The notes under the pieces were generated by a model, which saw only the letters and a program-made list of their open reading frames with translations, was not told the origin of the DNA and searched no databases. This document shows positions 10,192 to 21,600 of a DNA stretch of 64,000 nucleotides, in pieces. Numbering within the stretch: the first letter of the stretch is position 1; every line of letters begins with the position of its first letter. The DNA is from Trifolium pratense (lineage: Eukaryota > Streptophyta > Magnoliopsida > Fabales > Fabaceae). Both the position numbers and the translations under genes were made by a program. The DNA lies in contig NC_060062.1 of NCBI RefSeq assembly GCF_020283565.1, positions 28,332,251 through 28,396,250 on the forward strand. The letters run 5' to 3'.

Positions 10192-12875
10192 AGATGAACC
10201 CCTCCGACGCCCGCCATACAGCCTTTATGTCGAATACCTGCAACTATTTTTACAACGTCATGCCTTTTGGACTGAAGAATGCGGGAGCAACATACCAAAG
10301 GTTGATGGACAGGGTTTTTGCTGAGCAAATAGGGAAGAATTTAGAGGTATATATCGACGACATGGTAGTAAAAACTTCCGAGGGAAGTCGCCATGATGAT
10401 GATCTGTTGGACATCATGGGATCAGTAAGAAAGTACAACATGAGACTAAACCCAGCAAAGTGTTCCTTTGGGGTACAAGCCGGAAAATTCTTAGGGTTTA
10501 TGCTCACCAGCAGAGGAATAGAGGCTAACCCCGAAAAATGCCAAGCCATCATAGACATGAGGAGCCCTACATCCGTGAAAGAGGTACAGACCTTGACAGG
10601 CAGAATAGCCGCACTATCCAGATTCCTATCATGTGCGGGCGAAAAGGGTTTCCACTTCTTCGCATCTCTTAGGAAAAATGAGAGATTTTCCTGGACGCCA
10701 GAATGCGAAGAAGCCTTCAAACAACTAAAAGAGTTCCTGGCATCACCGCCCATCTTGACACGCCCATTACCAGGTAACACCCTTTACCTATATCTCGCAG
10801 TCTCGGATAGAGCTTTGAGTTCAGCTCTAGTTCAAGAAATAGAGGGCGAAGAAAAACCTATATATTTTGTAAGTAGAACCTTAAGGGGAGCAGAAACTAG
10901 GTATCAAAGAATAGAGAGGTTATCTCTCGCGGTAGTTGTCACAGCCAGAAAGTTAAGGCAGTATTTTCAAAGCCACCAGGTAGTTGTTAAAACAGATTAC
11001 CCTATCAAGAACGTCCTCCGAAAGCCAGACTTGGCAGGAAGGATGGTGGCGTGGTCCGTGGAATTATCGGAATTTGACATCACCTTCTCACCTAGAGGGG
11101 CCATTAAGTCACAAAGACTAGCTGATTTTGTATTGGAGATGTCTACTCCGCCAACAACAGAGAAAACGGCGCTTTGGACACTCTCAGTTGACGGGGCCTC
11201 CAATGTGCGAGGAAGTGGAGCCGGAATAGTACTGGAAGGACCGGATGGCGTGATGATAGAACAATCACTACGTTTCGCCTTCAAAGCTAGCAACAACCAA
11301 GCGGAATACGAGGCTTTGATAGCAGGAATGAAGTTGGCAAGCGATATGGAGGTAAAAGAGCTAAAGGCCATGAGTGATTCCCAACTGGTAACCAACCAAG
11401 TATCAGGGAAGTTTCAAACGAAGGAGCCGCAGTTAATCAAATATGTGGAGAAGGTGCAAAACCTAGCTAAGCATTTCGATTCCTTCGAATTAGTTTACGT
11501 TCCCCGCGAACAAAACATGAGAGCAGATCTATTGTCAAAGCTGGCGAGCACCAAAAAACCAGGAAGTCATAGAACCGTTATCCAAGAAACCATAAAAACT
11601 CCCAGCATCAACGGGGAAGAGGTAATGATGGTAATAGAAGAAGAAGACTGGAGATCGCCCATTATCCGGTACCTCCAAAAGGATGAGCTACCGAAAGAAA
11701 GGGAAAAGGCTTTTAAACTGAGGAAAATGGCGGCATGGTATTCAATGGTTGGAGATAAGCTATATAAGAGGGGATTCGCGTCCCCCCTCCTTTTATGCGT
11801 CAGTACTGAAGAAGCCAAGCGCATCATGAATGAAGTCCACGAAGGATCATGTGGTAGTCATATCGGTTCAAGAGCATTAGCAGGAAAGATATTGAGAGCA
11901 GGATTTTATTGGCCAGATATACATGATGATACCGCCATGTATGTAAGAAACTGTGACAAATGTCAAAGACACGCCAACCTACATCACGTTCCAGGGGAGC
12001 CACTAAAGTCAGTATTATCCCCTTGGCCCTTTTTCATGTGGGGTGTAGATATCGTTGGTCCATTTCCGGTTGGCTATAAACAAGCGCGATGGATCATCGT
12101 CGCCGTAGACTACTTTACAAAATGGATTGAAGCAGAGCCGGTATCCAGCATCTCGGCGGAACAGGTAAAAATCTTTTATTGGAAGAAAATCATCTGCAGA
12201 TTTGGATTACCCAAATACATCGTATCCGACAACGGTACACAGTTCGCCAGCGAAAAGGTCGTTGAATTCTGTCGAAGCAAAGGAATCAAAAACACCTTTA
12301 TATCAGTGGAGCATCCACAAGCTAACGGACAAGCAGAGTCAGCAAATAAGGTGATACTAAGAGCCTTAAAAAGAAGGCTAGATAGTAAAGGCGAAGCTTG
12401 GGTAGCCCACATCTCACCCATCCTCTGGTCGTATCACACCACTCCCCAATCCTCGACAGGAGAAGCGCCATTTACAATGGTCTATGGTTCGGACGCGATG
12501 ATCCCGGTGGAAATAAATCCTCCTAGTTGGCGCAGAGAAACCACAACGCAGGAAGAGAACGACAGAGCTCTGGAAGAGAACCTGGACATGATCGAGGAAA
12601 GAAGAGAAAGAGCGCATTTCAGGGAATTCGCCATAAAGCAAAGAGCCGCTAGGCGTTATAATACGAGAGTCAAACAAAGGAGTTTTCAAGAAGGCGACCT
12701 GGTGCTGAAAAGACCTATGGGAAAGGATAAAGGAGGAAAATTCGCAGCAAACTGGGAAGGCCCCTTTCGGGTGCAAGAAGCTTTCGAAGGAGGAGCATAT
12801 CGCCTAGAGACCATGGAAGGAAAAATCCTCCCAAGGACATGGAACGTAGCAAACCTAAAGTTCTACTATAGCTAA
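10161..12875 (+). CDS. Retrotransposon RT-RNaseH-integrase (continuation after frameshift)
   Basis: The 904-codon frame overlaps the previous one by 31 bases. It begins inside RT (MDAYSGYNQIKM), so its ATG is probably not a natural start. YIDDMVV, the RT active site, lies at about residues 64-70. An RNase H of the usual Ty3 type follows (about 180-300). A second RNase H domain starts at LSVDGASNVRGSGAGIV (about 345-465), a feature of Tat elements. Integrase follows: an HHCC zinc domain (H near 559 ... CDKCQRH) and a DDE core with Asp at about 628 and 688 (VSDNGTQF) and Glu at about 724 (QAESANK). It ends RTWNVANLKFYYS, a usual C terminus. The frame is otherwise open, so the copy is fairly young apart from the RT shift. 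Confidence 0.85.
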   Translation: MDAYSGYNQIKMNPSDARHTAFMSNTCNYFYNVMPFGLKNAGATYQRLMDRVFAEQIGKNLEVYIDDMVVKTSEGSRHDDDLLDIMGSVRKYNMRLNPAKCSFGVQAGKFLGFMLTSRGIEANPEKCQAIIDMRSPTSVKEVQTLTGRIAALSRFLSCAGEKGFHFFASLRKNERFSWTPECEEAFKQLKEFLASPPILTRPLPGNTLYLYLAVSDRALSSALVQEIEGEEKPIYFVSRTLRGAETRYQRIERLSLAVVVTARKLRQYFQSHQVVVKTDYPIKNVLRKPDLAGRMVAWSVELSEFDITFSPRGAIKSQRLADFVLEMSTPPTTEKTALWTLSVDGASNVRGSGAGIVLEGPDGVMIEQSLRFAFKASNNQAEYEALIAGMKLASDMEVKELKAMSDSQLVTNQVSGKFQTKEPQLIKYVEKVQNLAKHFDSFELVYVPREQNMRADLLSKLASTKKPGSHRTVIQETIKTPSINGEEVMMVIEEEDWRSPIIRYLQKDELPKEREKAFKLRKMAAWYSMVGDKLYKRGFASPLLLCVSTEEAKRIMNEVHEGSCGSHIGSRALAGKILRAGFYWPDIHDDTAMYVRNCDKCQRHANLHHVPGEPLKSVLSPWPFFMWGVDIVGPFPVGYKQARWIIVAVDYFTKWIEAEPVSSISAEQVKIFYWKKIICRFGLPKYIVSDNGTQFASEKVVEFCRSKGIKNTFISVEHPQANGQAESANKVILRALKRRLDSKGEAWVAHISPILWSYHTTPQSSTGEAPFTMVYGSDAMIPVEINPPSWRRETTTQEENDRALEENLDMIEERRERAHFREFAIKQRAARRYNTRVKQRSFQEGDLVLKRPMGKDKGGKFAANWEGPFRVQEAFEGGAYRLETMEGKILPRTWNVANLKFYYS

Positions 12876-13188
12876 TCACGGAGCATCACTTTATCGGTGG
12901 AAGAATAAGTAAAACCATTCTCTTCCTTTAGCAATATTTTTAAATGATGTATAAGAACCGTTTTCATAAATGAATAAAAAAACAATGAGACACTCTTTTC
13001 CCCTGTTTCAACGGGGGTTTTTATCGAGGCTCATTGAATTTCAAAATTCTAGTAGTTTATGTCATCCTGCATATCCCAAATAAAGGTCAACCTGATTAAG
13101 TTACGGGCTCTGAACCAACAAAAATGGTTATCTCAAACTTGAGCTCTGAATCTTTACTTAAAGATCAACTCAGATGTGAGCGCTGAAC
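12876..13188 (+). other. Start of the Tat 3' untranslated region
   Basis: Non-coding. It contains a GC hairpin followed by T's (13000-13022: CCCCTGTTTCAACGGGGG then TTTTTA). This could be part of transcript-end structure, but no function is known. Confidence 0.5.
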
Positions 13189-13950
13189 CAAAAACAAGGG
13201 TTACAGTGCCTTGGCGTCACCTACGAGTTGGGTACGTCAGAAAAAAAAATTTTATTAAATAAGGGTTACAGTGCCTTGGCGTCACCTACGAGTTGGGTAC
13301 GTCAGAAAAAAAAAATTTTAAACAAGGGTTACAGTGCCTTGGCGTCACCTACGAGTTGGGTACGTCAGAAAAAAAAATATAAATATTATTAAACAAGGGT
13401 TACAGTGCCTTGGCGTCACCTACGAGTTGGGTACGTCAGAAAAAAAAATAAATATTATTAAACAAGGGTTACAGTGCCTTGGCGTCACCTACGAGTTGGG
13501 TACGTCAGAAAAAAAAAAATTATTAAACAAGGGTTACAGTGCCTTGGCGTCACCTACGAGTTGGGTACGTCAAAAAAAAAAAAAAATTTTTTTAAACAAG
13601 GGTTACAGTGCCTTGGCGTCACCTACGAGTTGGGTACGTCAGAAAAAAAAAATTATTAAACAAGGGTTACAGTGCCTTGGCGTCACCTACGAGTTGGGTA
13701 CGTCAGAAAAAAAATTTTATTAAATAAGGGTTACAGTGCCTTGGCGTCACCTACGAGTTGGGTACGTCAGAAAAAAAATATTATTAAACAAGGGTTACAG
13801 TGCCTTGGCGTCACCTACGAGTTGGGTACGTCAGAAAAAGCAAAATTAAAAAGGTTGAAAGGCCTTGGCGTTACCTGTAAGTCTTACGAGTTGGGTACGT
13901 CAGAAAAAGAAAAATCAAACAAGGTCGAAATGCCTTGGCGTTACCCGTAG
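13189..13950 (+). repeat. 3' UTR minisatellite, ten copies of a 62-71 bp unit plus two decayed copies
   Basis: The word TTACAGTGCCTTGGCGTCAC starts at 13201, 13266, 13329, 13400, 13469, 13533, 13602, 13666, 13731 and 13793. The core of about 46 bases (through GAGTTGGGTACGTCAG) is almost invariant. The A/T-rich link between cores varies in length and sequence. Two degenerate units follow near 13861 and 13931. Tandem repeats in the 3' UTR are a known feature of Tat/Ogre elements and a known source of satellite DNA. Confidence 0.95.
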
Positions 13951-14755
13951 GGAGCGTCAGAAAAAGATACAGCGAAGAAAGGCGAGATTATCAACACCGC
14001 CAGAAAAAGCTTATACACAACCAAAGCAAGGCGATTCATTATAACGCAAAATCATTTGCAACCACCAAAAGGCATCAGGTATAAAGTTATTCATAAATGA
14101 TATATAATTATATTTAAAGTGCTAAAGACATTGCAGGTGCAAAGTTAAAAATTTCAAAGGCGAGATTATTTTCAACACCAAACACAAAGTATAATGGAAA
14201 GGCGACTCCGAGCAGCGCCAATTCTTTTTAATCGCCAAGAAGTTACAAAATAAGGCGAGACAGATTACGCCAGAATACTTACAATCCTCAAATATAGAAT
14301 GTCAAAGAAAATAAGAAACTCATGTTGAGTAGAAGAAGCAGAAGTACAGACCAACAAAGTTACTAGCCTCAAAGTTTCAATTTGATTTCAAGAAGACAAG
14401 GAGGGACGAATCGCGAAAGATGAAGAGGCGAGATTGGTGACAACGCTAGCTTGAAAATGCAAATACAATGAAAAAAGAGGAAGGGCGACTCGCTAACTTG
14501 CTCAAAGTCGCCAAGAAACAATGACAACAATATTCAAAGCCACAAATGGCGTACATCAAGATATTCAAAAGTCATAGAAGGGCGTACAAATTAGCTAAGA
14601 AATATCAACAACAAAAGGAAGGATAAGGCGACAAGCAAACGAAGAATATAAGTCGGCAACAAATAGGCGACATAGAACAACGCCGAGGCATAATAATCGC
14701 CAAGTGATTTCAATTAAAAGCACTTCGCCTTCCCGAAGCCTCGTGCTTGGGGGGC
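13951..14755 (+). other. Rest of the Tat 3' UTR, with polypurine tract at its end
   Basis: Non-coding; the word GGCGAGA/GGCGACT recurs irregularly, suggesting older decayed tandem repeats. It ends with a polypurine-type run (GCTTGGGGGGC, about 14745-14755) directly before the 3' LTR. Confidence 0.6.
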
Positions 14756-15266
14756 TGTGTACCGGGCCATGGACCAGGGTGTGATTTGTTAAGGCCCAAT
14801 ACGAAAAAGCCCAATGGGAACATCTAAAGGAGAAGCATGAAAACAACAATGAAAAACACATGATAAGCATGATCCACCATGACTTGGAGAAGAAGGAAGA
14901 AACTTGGAGAAGAAGGAAGAAGCTTGGAGAAGAAGGAAAAGTAACCGCCCACTACCCATGAATTCCTCTCCAAGCAAGGCGGTTATCAAGCAACAAGAAG
15001 GAGATATTTTGTCTATAAATAGGATCTTCTTCAAGAGAAGAGTCTCTCGCTCTCTGGTTCGGAGAAATCACCATTCTTTCAATCTTGTAAAGAGAAAATA
15101 TTTTTCCTCTAATCATACTTGTATCAGTTATCAATCTTGAATAATACAAACCCCTATGTTCTGATCGAATTCTGACTTATTAAACTCCCAGGGTTGTTGG
15201 GATTGAACTGAGTGTAATCACACCATTTGATCAATAATACAAACCCCTTTGTTTTTTACCAGAACA
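14756..15266 (+). repeat. 3' LTR-like end of the Tat element (chimeric)
   Basis: Starts TGTGTACCGGGCC after the polypurine tract and has its own TATA box (CTATAAATAG, about 15012-15021). It carries a threefold 20-base purine repeat (14883-14940). It looks like a complete LTR of a different family ending near AATAATACAAACCCC at about 15141-15155, to which the last 104 bases of the 5' LTR (15163-15266) are joined. The joined block again contains AATAATACAAACCCC. Confidence 0.7.
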
Positions 15267-16689
15267 GCCGTTAAGGCGAAACGATGAGGTTGGACTGCCT
15301 CCAAACCACACCCTCTATAATTCTGGGCATGTGCTGAGAGTTTTTCTCCCCCATTGAGAGGGAGCTCAACCACCCCACCGAAGGAGCCTCTCTCGCCTAA
15401 GCTGTTGAGGAGGCCCTATATATAGAGATGGTTAATCCCACTAACGATCATCACATTTTCACTATATAACCAAACTCTAAGAGTTAAGCTCAAATAATCT
15501 TCTGACTAAGTATATTCATCACAAAGTTCTACCTAAGAACGTGTCACATTCACAAAAATATCACATCAGTTGAATAATTTAAAAAGTAAATATTACTTAA
15601 TTATTTTTTCAAATGCTTATTTATCTTTTTGCGAAAGTGACCAAAATATAATTTATTAGTCAGATGATCATCTAAAAATATCTCGTTTTTTAAACATCAA
15701 TATTAGGATTAGAATCAACTAGTATGGAACCGTGCCAGACACATGTATAATTATCGTTTCGGTTTTCCATTTTTTTTCAATATTTGAAATTTGAGTTTTT
15801 CTTTTTCGTAAAATTTCAATAAATTTTTATTCCCAAAAATGTTTTTTGTTATGAATTTTGACCNNNNNNNNNNNNNNNNNNNNNNNNNNNNNNNNNNNNN
15901 NNNNNNNNNNNNNTCATGTCAACTAATGTGTTTCCTTCAAAATTTTGAATTATTTTTTAGGCAAAAATGCATTCATAGGTCCTTTAAGAGTTATGTTTGT
16001 AACAAATATGTCCTTTAAGATTACGTTTGCAACAAAATTTAATATGTGATGCACAAAAAAGAATTAAAAAAAAAAGATTTAGTTTTTCAAATATATAACA
16101 TTAATTAATTTTATTGAAAAAGATAACAAAGAGTACAATTGACAAATCATATCCTTAAAATACCAAATGAACAATTATTTAAAAACATTAAATCTGACGT
16201 TGGACAATTAAAAAAATGGAAGGAGTAATAAACAAGTAATTTAAATTTTACGTTTGTTAAATAAGTCTTTTAAATTTTACATTTATAACATGTAAATCTT
16301 TAAAAAATACAAACTAAAAATATATTTAGTCCTAAAAAAAATACCGTATAAAAATTATTTTTAAAAAATCAAACAAGAAAGATAAGAAACTTACCAAGAA
16401 AAAAAAAAACAAGAAAGAAAGAATAAAAGAAAGAAAGAATACAGTATAAAAAAAGTACTCGTATTTAAGAACTCATTGTGAAACTGAAAAGAATATAAAA
16501 AGTCATTCTTTCTTTCTTCAAGAAACACGCACACATTTGTGGTATTGGTTGGGTCGCTCAAAGATCAAGAATCTGGTATGCTCGATTTGTGCCGATCAAG
16601 AATCTGAATCTCATTCTCTTCTGTTTGCTACGGTAATTTTTTTAATCTTCGGCTTCATAAAATCAAACCCCTTTTTGCTTTTTTGATGA
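15267..16689. other. Intergenic, AT-rich, with assembly gap
   Basis: A short GC-richer piece (15267-15430), possibly older retroelement sequence, is followed by AT-rich DNA. I see no gene. Confidence 0.5.
15864..15913. other. Assembly gap, exactly 50 N
   Basis: Fifty N in a row, a placeholder length; the true distance is unknown. Confidence 0.99.
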
Positions 16690-18045
16690 AAATGAGGGTA
16701 TAAACCCTAAATCAAGAACATTCAATCTTCTGCTCGATAAAAGGTATAACTTTATCCATTTTTCTTGCTCGAGAAAAACAAAAAAAAAACCCTTAATCGT
16801 GCAAAATGTTTACGATTGATACCTGTTGCGACGATTTTTTTAAATTCTTGATATTTCAAGAACATTCAATTTCTGCTTGAAAACACAAAACTTTAATCGA
16901 GGAAACATGTTATGTCCTGAGAACTTTCAATCTTCTGCTAATTGGAAACTTCATTCCAACATATTTGCCCCATTTGGTTTATAATTAATACTTATTGGTA
17001 ACGATGATGGGTTGTCGATTTTTTCATTCTTGAGTATTCAAGAACTACTTTCAATCTTCTGCTTCGGAAAAAATGAAACTTCAATTTTTGTAAGAGATTA
17101 AATGTCATTGATTGTGAATGTGAAAGCTAGTTGTTGCCGTAATTGCTACTCAAGCAATTGTCCCTATTGGTGTCGGCTTTTCTATTAAAAAAAGTTATGA
17201 ATTTTTATTCATAATAATGCATGAATGGATATATATTCTGCTTTGATGACCCTTAGTCCCTAAATTGAATTTTGCAACTTCAATTAGAAGTGATTTTGCA
17301 TTATGAACTTAATGACCCTTGTCCCTAATGTTACATAAGTTTTGGAAGGAATGGATGTCTCAACGACCTTTGAGGAAAATGCATTATGAATTCTTTATTC
17401 GTAATAGAAAAGTTGGATGGTTGCTTTCAAAGCAAAGTAGTTTTAATATGAAATTTATTCAAACTGTGGATGGATAGACTTTGTTCCATGATTTTTGTAG
17501 GGTGGCCCAAAAATGCTGGATGATGCCTTAATGTGAAAGCTAGTTGTCGATCCTAGTCCCTAAATGCTAATATTATCTATTGTGCTTTGACGGACCCTTA
17601 GTCCCTAAATGCGATTTTGTAACTACAGTATGAAGTGATTTTGCAAATGCAAAAGAAAGTGTTTCCTTGTGTTTTATTGGCCCACTGATAAGGGTTTCAA
17701 AGGAGAATAATGAAGAAACGAATCGACTGAAGCAAATTACAAAGAAACCAACTCTTTGGAGTCTAAACTATTTCTTATAATATGGCATTATGATTAATGG
17801 AGGAATCCATAATGAGGTTGTATATATATATCTGATAAAATTTGATAAAATATGGTGGGTGCTCTGCCACTGGTATAAGATTTTTGTTGATAATTATAAA
17901 TGTAAGTCTTGGATTTTTATTATTCTTGATCATTCAATAAGATTCAATCTTCTGCTTGATAAAAAATACAAAACCTTTTATTGCTGAATATAGCGGTGTT
18001 CAGGTTCAACGGTGATTTTGAAACCGAAATCTCATGATACTGTTA
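16690..18045. repeat. Locally amplified repeat, copy 1
   Basis: Recognisable by recurring phrases: 'cattcaatcttctgcttga', 'gtgaaagctagttgttgcc', 'gacccttagtccctaaat', 'gaaaccaactctttggagtc'. It matches 19030-20355 almost end to end with small indels. No reading frame is conserved between the copies, so this looks non-coding. Confidence 0.8.
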
Positions 18046-18969
18046 GTGGAGGACTTTAACTGAGGTTAAAAGCATCCTGGTGGGTAAGGGGGAAGGTTAA
18101 TGAAAAGTCAGATTAAGAGGTATATGATTCCTATCTCTGTTTTTTATGTTTTGATTATATTGTTGAATGCTTGGATGTGGAGAGTAATAATACATGTCAG
18201 TATTCAGTACCCATCTTAAATTTATATGGCAAGTGAATGAAGTTTTTGATGCAATCCATTTTGAGTTATCGCTTCTCTACATTACTTTTTAGCTTCGACT
18301 GTATTCTTACAGCTTTCATTTCGTGACAGCTTGGGTTAATAGGTTTGCGAAGGCTGGTGTTACTGCCATGGAAGTTGCTGGGAATACAGCATTACGGGTG
18401 AGCTATGATTTCAAAACCCTCTTTCTAAGTGTCGTGTCACGTTATTTCCTTCAATTGTCTCATCGAAACCTGGATTTTATTTGTTATGTGATATGGAGCA
18501 TAAATACTCCAAAATTGCTAAAGCATCGGTGGTATACCTATATCTGATACCAATATGCCATCCATATTCCTCAAAATATGCTCCGAGTTCCCTCTAAATT
18601 TTATATATTTCAAAAGAAAATTATTGACTTATGTTTCAGAGATACTTCATCGATACTTTGATAGCGATATCATTTCCAAAATCTTGTCTTAAAGCTTTTT
18701 GCGCCGCATTATTCTTTATCATGTTGTGAGCAGAAAATTAGAGTACATACTCTGTTGTTCATTTTTTGAGGAAATGTAAAAAAATATTAAGCGGCATGGT
18801 TGTGAGAGAGTGGAGAGGTACATTATCTTATTCAATATAGTGGCGGTCACTGACTTATTTAATTAGTAGAGTTGTTCCTTGGTGAATTAGACTTAGAAGC
18901 TATGGTTTTTGGACAATGAGAATGTACGAAAATGATAAAATTAGCATTAGACAGTAAAAAATTAGCAAT
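18046..18969 (+). other. Spacer between repeat copies 1 and 2, with one exon-like fragment
   Basis: At 18313-18396 a piece with an acceptor-like TTCTTACAG before it and a GTGAGC after it reads VTAWVNRFAKAGVTAMEVAG. I do not recognise the protein. It may be a stray exon captured during amplification. The rest has no feature I can support. Confidence 0.3.
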
Positions 18970-20355
18970 TGAAGTTGATTAATTTGGCATCCCTTTAGAT
19001 ATTTCTCATTATGATTCATGTTCTCATTCTTCATTATTAACACAACATTCATCAATCTTCTGCTTGACAAAAGGTATAACTTTACCCATTTTTCTCATTC
19101 TTGATCATTCAAGAACATTCAATCTTCTGCTTGAGAACAAAAAAAAAAACCTTAATCGTGCAAAAATGTGTTATGTGTCAAGATCATGTTTACGATTGAT
19201 ACCTATTGCAATACCGATTTTTTAATTCTTGATATTTTAAGGACATTCAGTTTCTGCTTGAAAACACCAAACTTTAATTGAGGAAACGTGTTTTGTCCCA
19301 ATAACTTTCAATCTTCTGCTTATTGAAACTTCATTCCAACATATTTGCCCCGTTTGGTTTATAATTAATACCTATTGGTAGCGATGATGGGTTGTCAATT
19401 TTTTCATTCTTGAGTATTCAAGAACGTACTTTCAATCTTCTGCTTCGGGAAAAAATGAACCTTCAAATTTTTTTAAGAGATAATGTCACTGAATGTGAAA
19501 GCTAGTTGTTGCCGTAATTGCTACTCAAACAATTGTCCCTATCGAAGTCCGTTAGTCCCTAAATTCGATTTTGCAACAGCAATTAGAAGTGATTTTGCAT
19601 TATGAACTCTTGTCCCTAATGTTACATATAAGTTTGGTAGGGGATGGATGCCTCAATGACCTTTGAGGAAAATGCATTATGAATTCTTTATTCATAATGG
19701 AAAAGTTGGACGGTGGCTTTCAAAGTAAAGTAATTTTAATGTGAAATTTATTCAAAATGTGGATGGATAGACTTTGTTCCATGATTTTTGTAAGGGTGGT
19801 CCAAAAATGCTGGATGATGCCTTAATGTGAAAGCTAGTTGTTGACCCTAGTCCCTAAATGCTATTATCTCTTGTGCTTTGATGGACCCTTAGTCCCTAAA
19901 TGCAATTTTGCAACTACAGTATGAAGTGATTTTGCAAATGCAAAAGAAAGTGTTTCCTTGTGTTTGATTGGCCAACCGATAAGGGTTTCAAAGGAATTCT
20001 GTAAGGAAGAAACGAATCAACTGAAGCTAAGTACAAAGAAACCAACTCTTTGGAGTCTAAACTATTTCTTATAATATGGCATTATGATTAATGGAGGAAT
20101 CCAAGGTTGTATATCTGATAAAATTTGATAAAATATGGTGGGTGCTATGCCACTGGTATAAGATTTGTGTCGATAATTATAAATGTAAGTCTTCGATTTA
20201 GTAACTGAAAAAAGGTAGAACCTGACCCATTTTTATTATTCTTGATCATTTAATAAGATTCAATCTTCTGCTTGATATATACAAAACCTTTTATTGCTGA
20301 ACATAGCGGTGTTCAGGTTCAACAGGTATTTGGAAACCGAAATCTACAATAGCAG
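18970..20355. repeat. Locally amplified repeat, copy 2
   Basis: A near-full copy of the unit at 16690-18045. Its left 60-90 bases are instead shared with 27829 onwards, which shows the unit boundary lies near 18970. Confidence 0.8.
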
Positions 20356-21029
20356 GCTGTCATCCTTTTAGATTCATTATGAGACTCTAGAGATATGATT
20401 GAAGCTTTGGTTACAGGATAGAAAATACGGAACAATAACAGGTGCTGCGAGCTTTCAAGGTTGATTTGTTTACCCGGCAGGCATTTTATGTCGGAAGTAA
20501 ATGTGGGGACAAGTTTTCTTAATATGGTAATTCTATGATTTGAGCTGCCTTTCCCCCTTAAATGTATGGTGTAGAATCACATATAGCTGTAAGCGCGCTT
20601 CAAAATGAAGGTAAAACAAGTGATTCAACCATTTTATTAGATATAGCTGTATATTATGCATGTAGCATTTTGGTTGATTTTGATTCATATTTAATTTGTT
20701 ACAGTTTAATAATGAACAAAAGTGGGTAGTGATTACTGGTAGAAGAGATGTACTGTGTCCAATAACATTGAAACACTCATCAATATCCCAGCACCTTTTC
20801 TTAACCTCACCCAACTTAGACAAACCTTTACCGGTAAAAAGCTTACTCTTCATTACTTGGTTGTATTATCAGGTGCATTTAATTCAATCTGTTTTTGAAT
20901 CTACATGAATGCGAGTTTCAATCTTGTTACCGATTTGAGAGCTCATTGATGAGTAATATATAAGTACATTTGTCCACGCTCTCTGAGTCTGAAATATAAC
21001 GCTGTAAGTGCGCTTCAGAATGAAGGAAA
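20356..21029. other. Spacer between repeat copies 2 and 3
   Basis: The minus strand at about 20690-20853 reads KGLSKLGEVKKRCWDIDECF in an open frame of 106 codons. I do not recognise it and it lacks context. No other feature. Confidence 0.25.
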
Positions 21030-21600
21030 AGCAAGTGATTCAATTTTGTTAATCAAAATTTAAAAGGGTATTAAAACCCTACAAGACTGAATCATTGTGT
21101 GACAAAATCTTTTTTCATTATCTAAAAATGGGGTGGAGTATATTGCTCTAGTAACCCCAGATTTGACCGTTGGAATCAATGAATATACTTTGTTTTATAA
21201 ATTTTAACTGATGGATCATAGATGCCTCCGTGACCATAGAGTAAAATGTTGGATGAACTTAATGACCCTAGTCCCTGAATGTGAAAGCTAGTTGTTGCTT
21301 TAATTGCTACTCAAGCAGTTGTCTCTATCGGTGTCCTCTTTTCCATTAGAAAAAGTTATGAATTTTTATTCATAATAATGCATGAATGAATATATATTCT
21401 GCTTTGATGACCCTTAGTCCTTAAATTCAATTTTGCATTGCAATTAGAAGTGATTTTTCATTACAAACTTAATTACCCTCGTCCCTAATGTTACATAAGT
21501 TTTGTAAGGGATGGATGCCTCAACAACCGTTGAGGAAAATGCACTATGAATTCTTTATTCATAATGGAATAGTGGCTCTGTTTCCCAGGGGGAATTGTAT
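21030..21600. repeat. Locally amplified repeat, copy 3 (partial)
   Basis: Shares 'gggtattaaaaccctac', 'tggagtatattgctctag' and 'gtccctgaatgtgaaagc' with 30460-30720 and 35597-35900. It abuts the first recognisable SEC31 exon at 21616, so amplification has replaced the 5' half of that gene. Confidence 0.75.

Larger units (their letters stand above)
7047..15266 (+). mobile_element. Tat-lineage Ty3/gypsy retrotransposon with mismatched LTRs
   Basis: Order: LTR (7047-7653), primer binding site (7657-7673), gag-protease-RT frame, RT-RNaseH-integrase frame, minisatellite-rich 3' region, polypurine tract, LTR-like end (14756-15266). Two RNase H regions follow RT: the usual connection-type one and a second beginning LSVDGAS. 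Together with the long 3' UTR bearing tandem repeats, this places it in the Tat/Ogre group (family knowledge). Both ends start TG and end CA, but flanking 5-mers differ (GGTCA vs GCCGT) and the LTRs match only over their last 104 bases. The element therefore appears recombined or chimeric. A frameshift in RT makes it non-autonomous. Confidence 0.85.

Noticed and set aside
9726..10328. 200-codon minus-strand frame across the retrotransposon RT
   Set aside because: Antisense shadow of the RT coding sequence.
13000..13022. Hairpin plus T-run resembling a bacterial terminator
   Set aside because: This is a nuclear plant retrotransposon; such terminators do not apply. Kept only as a structural remark.
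13201..13950. Regular repeats with variable A/T links, resembling a CRISPR array or a repeat-protein gene
   Set aside because: The links are low-complexity A/T runs, the context is a plant retrotransposon 3' UTR, and reading frames such as 13334-13723 are only translations of the tandem repeat.
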